From NCBI GenBank assembly GCA_012961845.1, contig DTYO01000220.1, positions 1 to 6,577 on the forward strand: a DNA stretch of 6,577 nucleotides. Reading direction: 5' to 3'. How positions within the stretch are numbered: position 1 is the stretch's first letter; each line of letters starts with the position of its first letter. Source of the stretch: Thermodesulfobacteriaceae bacterium. GTDB taxonomy: Bacteria > Desulfobacterota > Dissulfuribacteria > Dissulfuribacterales > UBA3076. The notes under the pieces are model-generated. The model made no database searches, was not told where the DNA came from, and saw nothing but the letters and a program-made list of their open reading frames with translations. Positions 1 through 5,492 of this stretch are shown here, in pieces. A program made the translations under genes and the position numbers.

Positions 1-396
1 AGAGTGGTGGAGCTGATGGAACAGGTGGGGCTTCCTCCGGAACTCAGGCGTCGTTATCCCCATGAATTTTCAGGGGGCCAGCGCCAGCGCATATGTATTG
101 CACGTGTTCTTGCTGTATCTCCCAAACTGATAGTCTGTGACGAACCAACCAGTGCTCTGGATGTCTCAGTAAGGGCCCATGTGCTTGACCTGCTCAAGGA
201 ACTGCAGGAGCGGCTCGGGGTCTCCTACCTGTTCATTACCCATGACCTGTCTCTGGTACCTCTGCTGGCCCACAGAATTGCAGTCATGAAAAAGGGGCGG
301 ATAGTAGAGCAGGGCCCGGTTCAGACGGTAATGGAGAGGCCCCGACATGAATATACGCGGACCCTCCTATCCGCTGTTCTGAGGATCGGAGCATGA
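1..396 (+). CDS. ABC transporter ATP-binding protein, oligopeptide/dipeptide type (3' fragment)
   Basis: Only the last 131 residues are inside the window; the frame is open through base 1, so the gene starts upstream. The fragment carries the second half of a nucleotide-binding domain: the ABC signature FSGGQRQR (fragment residues 23-30), Walker B LIVCDEP (43-49), D-loop SALD (51-54) and the H-loop histidine in ITHDL (81). The missing part would hold the Walker A and Q-loop. The tail HEYTRTLLSAV (116-126) is the hallmark of the Opp/Dpp/Nik peptide-nickel importer ATPases, which hydrolyse ATP on the cytoplasmic face to drive uptake. The protein stops five residues after this motif and lacks the longer cysteine-containing extension of classic OppF/DppF, so a NikE-like protein or the second half of a fused YejF-like ATPase are alternatives. 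The substrate cannot be told. The stop overlaps the start of a 13-codon ORF leading to tatC, suggesting co-transcription. Confidence 0.93.
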   Translation, partial: RVVELMEQVGLPPELRRRYPHEFSGGQRQRICIARVLAVSPKLIVCDEPTSALDVSVRAHVLDLLKELQERLGVSYLFITHDLSLVPLLAHRIAVMKKGRIVEQGPVQTVMERPRHEYTRTLLSAVLRIGA

Positions 397-434
397 CGGC
401 GGTATTGCACATGAAAACGGACAGACCGATATGA
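393..434 (+). other. Possible 13-codon coupling ORF between the ABC gene and tatC
   Basis: ATG at 393 overlaps the ABC stop (ATGA, 393-396) and the frame reads MTAVLHMKTDRPI before a TGA at 432-434, which itself overlaps the tatC ATG (ATGA, 431-434). A GAGG element at 381-384 lies 8 bases before this ATG, whereas no good Shine-Dalgarno precedes the tatC start. The arrangement would let ribosomes pass from the ABC gene to tatC by two stop-start overlaps. The peptide itself is probably without function. Chance is a real possibility for so short a frame. Confidence 0.3.
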
Positions 435-1192
435 CGGATTACAAGACGGGAGAAGATCATGAGTTTACTCTGGTCGAGCATCTTACGGAGCTGCGAAACA
501 GGCTCATGGCCGGTTTTGTCGCAGCAGCTCTGGGATGCGCCGTATGCTATGCCTTCATAGAACCGATATTCGCCGTACTGGCAAGGCCGCTGGAGGCAGT
601 TCTTCATCCGGACACTACCCTTATTTTCATCTCTTACCCGGAGGCCTTCTTTGCCTACCTGAAACTGGCCCTGACCTGCGGCATCTTTTTGACCAGTCCT
701 TTTATACTCTATCAGATATGGGCGTTTGTTGCTCCAGGTCTGTACGAACATGAAAAACGGCTGGCGCTGCCGTTCGTGGTTGTTTCATCTGTTTTTTTTA
801 CGGGTGGGGCGATGTTCGGGTATTTTGTGGCATTTCCGGCGGCCTTCAAGTTTCTGGCCGGGTATGCAGGAAAGGATCTCAGACTGCTGCCCAGTGTCAG
901 CGAATATTTCACCCTTACTGTCAGACTGCTGTTGGGGTTCGGCTTGGCATTTGAGCTGCCCGTGTTCATGGTATTTCTCAGCCTGGCTGGGATGATAGAT
1001 GCCGGGATGCTTAACAAAAACAGGAAATATGCCATTCTTACTGCGTTTGTTGCAGCAGCCATCCTGACCCCTACACCTGACATAGTGAACCAGATACTTC
1101 TGGCCGGTCCACTGATCATCCTCTATGAACTGAGCGTCCTGGCGGTATGGCTGCTGGGAAGGAAAAAGGAGAACGCTGCGGATGAGGACTGA
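431..1192 (+). CDS. tatC: TatC, twin-arginine translocase subunit
   Basis: TatC is the polytopic inner-membrane receptor that, with TatA/TatB proteins, recognises twin-arginine signal peptides and exports folded, often cofactor-bearing proteins. The 253-residue product has the usual length and order: a cytoplasmic N-terminus with the family motif HLTELRNRL (17-25), then six hydrophobic segments at about 26-47, 72-98, 113-135, 160-183, 199-214 and 220-242, and a charged C-terminal tail. The first cytoplasmic loop has PGLYEHEKR (102-110), where Glu108 corresponds to the signal-peptide-binding Glu103 of E. coli TatC; Glu175 in FGLAFELPV matches the conserved membrane glutamate. The motif ILTPTPD (211-217) is also typical. 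ATG 431 is the only ATG, GTG or TTG in this frame after the ABC stop and before the conserved motif; its own ribosome-binding site is weak, so translation may be coupled to the upstream gene. No tatA or tatB lies in the window. The gene ends 31 bases from the convergent PHP gene. Confidence 0.97.
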   Translation: MTDYKTGEDHEFTLVEHLTELRNRLMAGFVAAALGCAVCYAFIEPIFAVLARPLEAVLHPDTTLIFISYPEAFFAYLKLALTCGIFLTSPFILYQIWAFVAPGLYEHEKRLALPFVVVSSVFFTGGAMFGYFVAFPAAFKFLAGYAGKDLRLLPSVSEYFTLTVRLLLGFGLAFELPVFMVFLSLAGMIDAGMLNKNRKYAILTAFVAAAILTPTPDIVNQILLAGPLIILYELSVLAVWLLGRKKENAADED

Positions 1193-1223
1193 ACCGTAGG
1201 TGTGCTGATATTTAGGCAACTCA

Positions 1224-2099
1224 TTACCGGGCAGATCCAGCCTGTCCGACATCACTGCCTGTTTTCCTTGCCCGGAGCTCTTCCACGCATCTGTAAGGAA
1301 TCCGGAGATTGCCCCTGCCTGTCCCAAGTCTTATGTGAGGCTTGGCCCTGCCGTGGTAGTCGCTTCCTCCTGTGACGACCAGGCCGTATTTGCCGCACAG
1401 CGTCAGGCACTGTCTGGTAAATTCCCGGGAATGCTCACTATAATAACACTCCATCCCATCTAGCCCCAGAGCGGCAAGTTCAGCCGTTGTCTTTTCCAGA
1501 TCTGCCGGCCTGCCCGGACCGAGGGAAAACGGATGAGCAAGGACTGCCAGGCCTCCAGCCCGGTGAATTGTTCTGATGGCCTCTTCCGGACTGAGGACGG
1601 ACTTGGGGGCATATGCGGGCGCCCCCTTCTTGAGATAACGGGCAAAGGCCTCGCCGATATTTCTGACATAACCTTTTCGCAGCATGGTCCTGGCAATATG
1701 CGGTCTGCCGATCTGGCCGCCGTGGGCTATTTCCTCAAGGTCATTCATTGTCAGAGGTCGGCCGAGATCCGTGAGTAATTCCAGGATCCGAGGATTTCTT
1801 TCGGCTCTGGCCGCCTGAACTTTTTTCAGGATCTTTTTTAAATATTCGGCTTCAGGATCAATGAAGTATCCCAGGATATGCATGTTGCCCGTTTCGGCCA
1901 GCACACTCAGTTCAAGTCCGGGGATTATTTCCACGTGGTATTCCGGTCCGCAGGCCACCGCCTCCGGCAGGCCCGCTACGGTGTCATGGTCCGTGACAGC
2001 TATGGCGGAGAGACCGGTTTCGGCTGCCTTCCGTACGAGATCGTCCGGAGTGTCCGAACCGTCTGAAGCAGTTGTATGGGTATGGAGGTCGCAGTACAT
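1224..2099 (-). CDS. PHP-domain metallophosphoesterase (RNase AM / nucleoside 3',5'-bisphosphate phosphatase type)
   Basis: A 291-residue PHP-family hydrolase. Seen in the sequence: N-terminal DLHTHTTASDG (4-14) with metal ligands His6, His8 and Asp13; VTDHDT (35-40) with His38; GLEL (61-64) with Glu63; MHILGY (73-78) with His74; GRPHIA (131-136) with His134; LAHP (187-190) with His189; and GSDYHG (245-250) with Asp247 and His249. This order, with an insert between motifs, fits the YciV/RnmC-like group, whose known members remove phosphate from nucleoside 3',5'-bisphosphates or trim RNA 5' ends. The precise substrate here is inferred. ATG 2099 is chosen because the family start places the HTH motif within ten residues; the frame stays open to an ATG at 2234, but the extra 45 residues look unlike the family. 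GTG 2111 is an alternative. No good Shine-Dalgarno precedes any of these. The gene is convergent with tatC and divergent from dsrA. A link to sulfite reduction is not indicated. Confidence 0.9.
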   Translation of the reverse strand: MYCDLHTHTTASDGSDTPDDLVRKAAETGLSAIAVTDHDTVAGLPEAVACGPEYHVEIIPGLELSVLAETGNMHILGYFIDPEAEYLKKILKKVQAARAERNPRILELLTDLGRPLTMNDLEEIAHGGQIGRPHIARTMLRKGYVRNIGEAFARYLKKGAPAYAPKSVLSPEEAIRTIHRAGGLAVLAHPFSLGPGRPADLEKTTAELAALGLDGMECYYSEHSREFTRQCLTLCGKYGLVVTGGSDYHGRAKPHIRLGTGRGNLRIPYRCVEELRARKTGSDVGQAGSAR

Positions 2100-2141
2100 G
2101 ATTGTTTTCACTATAATACATGAATCCTGAAAATCAGCCAC

Positions 2142-2170
2142 GGTCTCCTGTGCCTGTCCACAAGGGGACC
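2142..2170 (+). other. Hairpin in the PHP 5' region
   Basis: On the plus strand GGTCTCC (2142-2148) pairs with GGGGACC (2164-2170) through one G-U pair, and TGTG (2149-2152) pairs with CACA (2159-2162). Together they give an 11-bp stem with one bulged A (2163) and a six-base loop. In a minus-strand transcript the G-U pair becomes an A-C mismatch, so the fold is better in plus-strand RNA. It begins 43 bases upstream of the PHP start. It could stop antisense transcription toward dsrA or be a structured leader, but the run after it (TTTCGCC) is too short for a good terminator. Confidence 0.3.
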
Positions 2171-2421
2171 TTTCGCCTGTTTTCTGTATACTGAAAGATA
2201 AAATATCCGAAATATTGGATAGATGCCGGCTCATGTCTGTTCATGCGCCAGCCCTGGGAAATGAAGTCCTCATCTCCGGACCGATACAGGCCACTCAATA
2301 AATGAATTCCCATTCGGAAAATCGGATGTTCATTCAGAAACATGTTTTTTAGGCTTCTATCAAATGAAAAACAGGCTGAACATACAAAACATAGGGAGTG
2401 CAGGCATTATATCCTGATAAG

Positions 2422-2457
2422 TCCTTGTTTTTATGGTTGACAAATAATGCACAAGGA
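2422..2457. repeat. Inverted repeat TCCTTGT...ACAAGGA around the dsr -35 box
   Basis: TCCTTGT (2422-2428) and ACAAGGA (2451-2457) are perfect 7-bp inverted arms separated by 22 bases. The dyad brackets the TTGACA hexamer and its right arm overlaps the Rex-like candidate. An overlapping second pairing, ATATCCT (2409-2415) with AGGATAT (2454-2460), uses part of the same right arm. The geometry would suit a dimeric or looping regulator, but it could be chance in AT-rich DNA. Confidence 0.35.
2437..2454. promoter_or_regulatory. Candidate Rex-like redox operator on the dsr -35 box
   Basis: The 18-mer TTGACAAATAATGCACAA has the length and outer half-sites of Rex operators, for which a common form is TTGTGAA-N4-TTCACAA. 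By eye it matches 11 of those 14 fixed positions: TTG..AA on the left and T.CACAA on the right. It lies over the -35 hexamer and spacer, a position where a repressor would block RNA polymerase. Rex senses the NADH/NAD+ ratio and has been linked to sulfate-reduction genes in Desulfovibrio relatives. The match is imperfect in the left half, so this remains a candidate. Confidence 0.35.
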
Positions 2458-2466
2458 TATTATAAA
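2437..2466 (+). promoter_or_regulatory. Likely sigma-70-type promoter for dsrABD
   Basis: A perfect -35 hexamer TTGACA (2437-2442) is followed after 18 bases by TATAAA (2461-2466). Overlapping -10 alternatives are TATTAT (2458-2463, spacing 15) and ATTATA (2459-2464, spacing 16). It is the best promoter match I see in the 505-bp region upstream of dsrA and points the right way. Transcription would start near 2470-2475, leaving an untranslated leader of about 130 bases before the dsrA start. The hexamers are read directly; promoter activity is inferred. Confidence 0.55.
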
Positions 2467-2501
2467 AGTTTTCACCTGTAGGTATGTTTTAATTTTTCCG
2501 A

Positions 2502-2591
2502 ATGATGATTCATTTTTTCAGGAGAGCTTGGTATCTCATTTTTTCAAAACAGAATTTTTATCCTAAAAACCGTATAAAAAACTACCATTAA
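2502..2591 (+). other. Possible dsr leader ORF (29 codons)
   Basis: An ATG at 2502 (second ATG at 2505) opens a 29-codon frame beginning MMIHFFRRAWYLIF and rich in aromatic and basic residues. Its TAA at 2589-2591 overlaps the dsrA Shine-Dalgarno (AAGGAGG, 2590-2596), so translation of the frame would place a terminating ribosome on the dsrA start signal. No Shine-Dalgarno precedes 2502, and stop-free stretches of this size are not rare. I therefore hold it as a possible regulatory leader, not a gene. Confidence 0.2.
2510..2546. repeat. 11-bp direct repeat in the dsrA leader
   Basis: TCATTTTTTCA occurs exactly twice, at 2510-2520 and 2536-2546, with 26 bases between starts (about two and a half helical turns). 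Both copies lie downstream of the proposed promoter, so they would be in the transcript as pyrimidine-rich motifs as well as in DNA. The first copy also completes a small dyad, AATGA-N4-TCATT (2501-2514). A role as operator or RNA-binding site is unproven. Confidence 0.4.
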
Positions 2592-2596
2592 GGAGG
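2590..2596 (+). promoter_or_regulatory. Strong Shine-Dalgarno of dsrA
   Basis: AAGGAGG, a near-complete complement of the 16S rRNA 3' end, lies 8 bases before the dsrA ATG at 2605. It fixes the start and fits high expression of sulfite reductase. It overlaps the stop of the possible leader ORF. Confidence 0.85.
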
Positions 2597-2604
2597 AAAG
2601 TTAA

Positions 2605-3891
2605 ATGGCCGATGTCAAGAAACATGACACCCCGATGTGCGACGACCTGAAATCAGGTCCGTGGCCGAGTTTTGTTGATGACATAGAGCAGAAAGGTTTG
2701 GCAGGCAAACAGGAGTGCCTTGACCTGCTTGGACAGCTGGAACTGTCGTATAAACACAAGGAGACCCACTGGAAACATGGAGGTATCGTTGGTGTTTTCG
2801 GGTACGGTGGTGGTGTAATCGGCCGATATTCTGATGTTCCGCAAGAGTATCCTAGCATTGCGCATTTTCATACGGTGCGTGTGAATCAGCCGTCCAGCAA
2901 GTTTTATACAAGCGACTATCTCAGGAAACTCTGCACCATATGGGATCACAGGGGAAGCGGGATGACCAACTTCCACGGTTCAACCGGTGACATGGTGCTT
3001 CTTGGTACCAAGACAGACCAGCTCGAACCGGTATTCTACGATCTTACCCACCAGTTGGGATCAGACCTGGGCGGATCCGGTTCAAACCTCCGTACTCCTT
3101 CCTGCTGTATCGGAAAGGCCCGTTGCGAATGGGGATGTATTGATACCCAGGCAATCTGCTACGATCTGACCCAGGAATACCAGGATGAACTTCACAGGCC
3201 AGCATTTCCATACAAGTTCAAGTTCATGGTGTCAGGCTGCCCCAACGACTGCGTTGCAGCCATAGCACGTTCCTGCTGTTCTATTATCGGTACTTGGAGA
3301 GATGATATCAGGATAGATCAGGAAGCCGTAAAGGCCTATGTCGGTGGCGAAATTGCTCCAAACGGCGGGGCTCACAGCGACAGAGACTGGGGTTCGTTCG
3401 ACATGCAGAAGGAAGTCATCGATCTGTGTCCCACCAAGTGCATGTGGATGGAAGGCGGCGAGCTCAAGATAGACAATCGTGAGTGTACCCGCTGTATGCA
3501 CTGCATAAACGTAATGCCTGCGGCTCTGCGTCCGGGAGTGGATACGGGTGCAACCATCCTGGTGGGTGCCAAGGCTCCGATCCTTGATGGTGCTCAGCTG
3601 TCAACCCTTGCGATTCCTTTCATCAAGATGGAGCCGCCGTTTGATGAATTCAAGGAATTTGTGGACAAGATATGGGATTGGTGGATGGAAGAAGGCAAGA
3701 ACCGTGAGCGTTTCGGCGAGCTTATCCAGCGACAGAGTCTCCAGGAACTGATCAGGCGGGCTGATCTCAAGCCGATACCGCAGATGGTCAGGGAACCGCG
3801 TTCCAACCCATATGTCTTCTGGAGTGCCGAGGAAGTAGAGGGTGGTTGGGAACGAGACGTCGCGGAATTCCGCAAACGCCACGCAGCATAA
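2605..3891 (+). CDS. dsrA: Dissimilatory sulfite reductase alpha subunit DsrA
   Basis: DsrA pairs with DsrB in the cytoplasmic alpha2beta2 enzyme that reduces sulfite with low-potential electrons, passing the product to DsrC. The 428-residue protein is of usual family length. An N-terminal region with HWKHGGIVGVFGYGGGVIGR (55-74) precedes the tetrapyrrole-linked [4Fe-4S] motif CX5C (Cys168, Cys174) plus CX3C (Cys212, Cys216); the 38-residue step from Cys174 to Cys212 agrees with the Desulfovibrio enzyme. A ferredoxin-like insert follows with CPTKC (Cys275, Cys279) and CTRCMHC (Cys294, Cys297, Cys300), able to hold a second [4Fe-4S] cluster for electron entry. The C-terminal part (about 301-428) completes the sulfite reductase fold. 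In the characterised Desulfovibrio vulgaris enzyme the DsrA-side tetrapyrrole is non-catalytic sirohydrochlorin; whether that holds here cannot be seen. A strong ribosome-binding site supports the start. dsrB follows after 34 bases. No frameshift or missing ligand is evident. Confidence 0.99.
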   Translation: MADVKKHDTPMCDDLKSGPWPSFVDDIEQKGLAGKQECLDLLGQLELSYKHKETHWKHGGIVGVFGYGGGVIGRYSDVPQEYPSIAHFHTVRVNQPSSKFYTSDYLRKLCTIWDHRGSGMTNFHGSTGDMVLLGTKTDQLEPVFYDLTHQLGSDLGGSGSNLRTPSCCIGKARCEWGCIDTQAICYDLTQEYQDELHRPAFPYKFKFMVSGCPNDCVAAIARSCCSIIGTWRDDIRIDQEAVKAYVGGEIAPNGGAHSDRDWGSFDMQKEVIDLCPTKCMWMEGGELKIDNRECTRCMHCINVMPAALRPGVDTGATILVGAKAPILDGAQLSTLAIPFIKMEPPFDEFKEFVDKIWDWWMEEGKNRERFGELIQRQSLQELIRRADLKPIPQMVREPRSNPYVFWSAEEVEGGWERDVAEFRKRHAA

Positions 3892-3925
3892 ACAGGATGT
3901 CTGAATTCATTTGGAGGAATCGATA

Positions 3926-5134
3926 ATGGACAATACAAATATTGCTGAACTGATTAAGAAACCCTATGATCCGGATCTGGCTGAGCAGCTCTACGACCTC
4001 AAGAAACCGATGGCCAATCGTATTACAGATATCGGCCCACCTCATTATGAGCAGTTCTTTCCAGAAGTCATCAAGAAAAACTATGGCAAGTGGAAAACCC
4101 ATGAGATCGTACAGCCTGGTGTACTCAAGTATACGAGTGAGACCGGCGATATCGTGTTCGTGGTTCGTTGCGGCGCTGCCCGCCTCATGACTACTGACCT
4201 GATCCGCGAGATCGCGGATATTGCCGAAAAATACTGTGAAGGCCACGTACGCTGGACCACACGCAACAACATCGAATTCCATGTAACCGATGAAGATGCT
4301 CTGCGGGCGCTTCTTGACGACCTGAAAGGCAGGAAGTTTCCTGGCGGCTCCAACAAGTTCCCTGTAGGCGGAACCGGCGCCAGCGTGACCAATATCGTCC
4401 ATACCCAGGGCTGGGTGCACTGTCATACTCCTGCTACAGATGCCTCCGGAGTAGTCAAGGCGGTAATGGACGATCTGTTCGAATACTTCGGTTCTCACAG
4501 GCTTCCTGCGCAGGTGCGGATTGCTCTGGCATGCTGCCTTAACATGTGCGGTGCTGTACACTGTTCTGATATCGCTATTCTAGGAGTCCACCGGAAGCCT
4601 CCTCTCGTGGAAGACGACCGCGTTACCGGTGTCTGTGAAATTCCTCTTGCCGTGGCGGCATGTCCGCTGGGCGCCATCAAACCGGCTACTGTGGAAGTAG
4701 ACGGTGAGAAACGCAAGACGGTTACGGTCAAAGAGGACAGGTGCATGTTCTGCGGCAACTGCTACACCATGTGTCCTGCAATGCCTCTTGCAGACGGAGA
4801 GGGTGATGGTATAGCCATCCTGGTCGGCGGCAAGATCTCCAACAGGATCAGTGCTCCCAAATTCTCCAAGCTAGTAATCCCGTTCATCCCCAACGAGACC
4901 CCCAGATTCCAGAGTACGGTTCAGGCCATAAGGAAAATACTCGAAACATATGAGGCCGATGCCAACAAGTATGAGCGTGTCGGCGAATGGGCCGAAAGGA
5001 TCGGCTGGGAGCGTTTCTTTGAGAAATGTGACATTCCATTCACTGAAAAATCTATTGACGATTACCGTCTGGCATATGATACTTATCATACCACGACTCA
5101 GTTCAAGTGGAGTGTCCATACCGATAACCTATAA
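3926..5134 (+). CDS. dsrB: Dissimilatory sulfite reductase beta subunit DsrB
   Basis: DsrB is the partner of DsrA and in known enzymes carries the catalytic siroheme coupled to a [4Fe-4S] cluster. The 402-residue product shows the expected ligands: Cys166 (GWVHCHTPATD) and ACCLNMCG with Cys203, Cys204 and Cys208. The 37-residue step from Cys166 to Cys203 matches the Desulfovibrio protein. The ferredoxin insert has Cys246 (ACPLGAIKP) and CMFCGNCYTMCP (Cys273, 276, 279 and 283), giving a second cluster. RWTTRNNIEF (109-118) is a conserved sulfite reductase segment that lines the substrate site. ATG 3926 is preferred over the in-frame TTG 3911 because GGAGG at 3913-3917 sits 8 bases before the ATG. 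The gene lies 34 bases after dsrA and 17 before dsrD, so the three form one operon. All key cysteines are present and the reading frame is intact. Confidence 0.99.
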   Translation: MDNTNIAELIKKPYDPDLAEQLYDLKKPMANRITDIGPPHYEQFFPEVIKKNYGKWKTHEIVQPGVLKYTSETGDIVFVVRCGAARLMTTDLIREIADIAEKYCEGHVRWTTRNNIEFHVTDEDALRALLDDLKGRKFPGGSNKFPVGGTGASVTNIVHTQGWVHCHTPATDASGVVKAVMDDLFEYFGSHRLPAQVRIALACCLNMCGAVHCSDIAILGVHRKPPLVEDDRVTGVCEIPLAVAACPLGAIKPATVEVDGEKRKTVTVKEDRCMFCGNCYTMCPAMPLADGEGDGIAILVGGKISNRISAPKFSKLVIPFIPNETPRFQSTVQAIRKILETYEADANKYERVGEWAERIGWERFFEKCDIPFTEKSIDDYRLAYDTYHTTTQFKWSVHTDNL

Positions 5135-5151
5135 GACAAAGGAAGAGAAAA

Positions 5152-5406
5152 ATGGCAGTAGATATGGAAGAACTTAAGGAAAAAGTACTTGCTTTTGCTA
5201 CCAAGAAAGCAAAATTCAAGTCCAAGATGTATATCAAGGATCTCTATAAGGCTGATCCGGATGCCAAGCCAAGGGATATCAAGAAGGCTGCTAATGCCCT
5301 GGTCAGAGAGGAAAAACTGGAGTTTTTCTCTTCCGGAAGCACTACCATGTATGGAGTACCTGGTTTCGGAAAGACCGAAAAGGAACAGTTCGGCGGAGAA
5401 GAGTAG
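5152..5406 (+). CDS. dsrD: DsrD, small activator of dissimilatory sulfite reductase
   Basis: An 84-residue protein, close to the 78 residues of Desulfovibrio vulgaris DsrD. The family has a winged-helix fold but acts on the enzyme: biochemical work on DsrD indicates that it stimulates DsrAB as an allosteric partner. The N-terminal two thirds is rich in lysine with helix-like stretches (about 5-20 and 40-55), and the family hallmark SSGSTTMYG is at 60-68, corresponding to the wing. The acidic tail (EKEQFGGEE) is also typical. An AGGA at 5140-5143 lies 8 bases before the ATG. Position directly after dsrB is the classic order in reductive dsr operons, and DsrD is used as a marker separating sulfite reducers from sulfur oxidisers. 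dsrN, often next in line, is not here; a strong hairpin follows. Confidence 0.97.
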   Translation: MAVDMEELKEKVLAFATKKAKFKSKMYIKDLYKADPDAKPRDIKKAANALVREEKLEFFSSGSTTMYGVPGFGKTEKEQFGGEE

Positions 5407-5457
5407 GTTTTCCGAGCGTGCCTCAAAAGGCATGAAGCCTGAATGAATCAGCCCATG

Positions 5458-5492
5458 ATAGAGAGGCTCCGGGCCATCCGGAGCCTCTCTAT
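5458..5492 (+). terminator. Strong hairpin terminator of dsrABD
   Basis: A perfect 15-bp stem (ATAGAGAGGCTCCGG, 5458-5472, with its exact complement at 5478-5492) closes a five-base loop (GCCAT). It lies 51 bases after the dsrD stop. The trailing run TGTTGTAG is T-rich but interrupted, so termination may be less sharp than the stem suggests; the hairpin could also protect the mRNA 3' end. Confidence 0.8.

Larger units (their letters stand above)
2100..2604. other. Divergent intergenic region between the PHP gene and dsrA
   Basis: This 505-bp stretch is clearly richer in A+T than the genes, especially after 2400. I see no convincing protein gene: the open frames 2134-2343 on the minus strand and the upstream extension of the PHP frame have no ribosome-binding site and no family resemblance. 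It must contain the dsr promoter and probably that of the PHP gene. Sites listed separately include a hairpin at 2142-2170, the dsr promoter and operator candidates at 2422-2466, an 11-bp direct repeat at 2510-2546 and a leader ORF at 2502-2591. Also present are small dyads such as AATAT-N5-ATATT (2202-2216), TATCC-N8-GGATA (2204-2221) and the palindrome AAACATGTTT (2338-2347), none of which I can assign. Confidence 0.7.

Noticed and set aside
1227..1275. CCGGGCA/TGCCCGG inverted repeat near the tatC-PHP junction as a bidirectional terminator
   Set aside because: The 7-bp arms are 35 bases apart, lie inside the PHP coding region and are not followed by a run of T on either strand.
2100..2234. 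In-frame N-terminal extension of the PHP protein to an ATG at 2234
   Set aside because: The extra 45 residues have no family resemblance and would push the metal-binding HTH motif far from the N-terminus, where it normally lies within the first ten residues or so. No ribosome-binding site supports ATG 2234.
2134..2343. 69-residue minus-strand ORF in the dsr intergenic region
   Set aside because: No Shine-Dalgarno, no recognisable family features, and it runs through the hairpin and dyads of a regulatory region.
2425..2443. TTGT-N11-ACAA as an alternative Rex site
   Set aside because: The spacing is one base longer than the usual N10 and the inner positions match poorly; the 18-mer at 2437-2454 fits better.
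3911..3925. TTG start giving DsrB five extra residues
   Set aside because: The codon overlaps the Shine-Dalgarno GGAGG itself; ATG 3926 sits at ideal spacing.
3788..4561. 257-residue minus-strand ORF across the dsrA/dsrB junction
   Set aside because: Antisense shadow of two intact, highly conserved genes.
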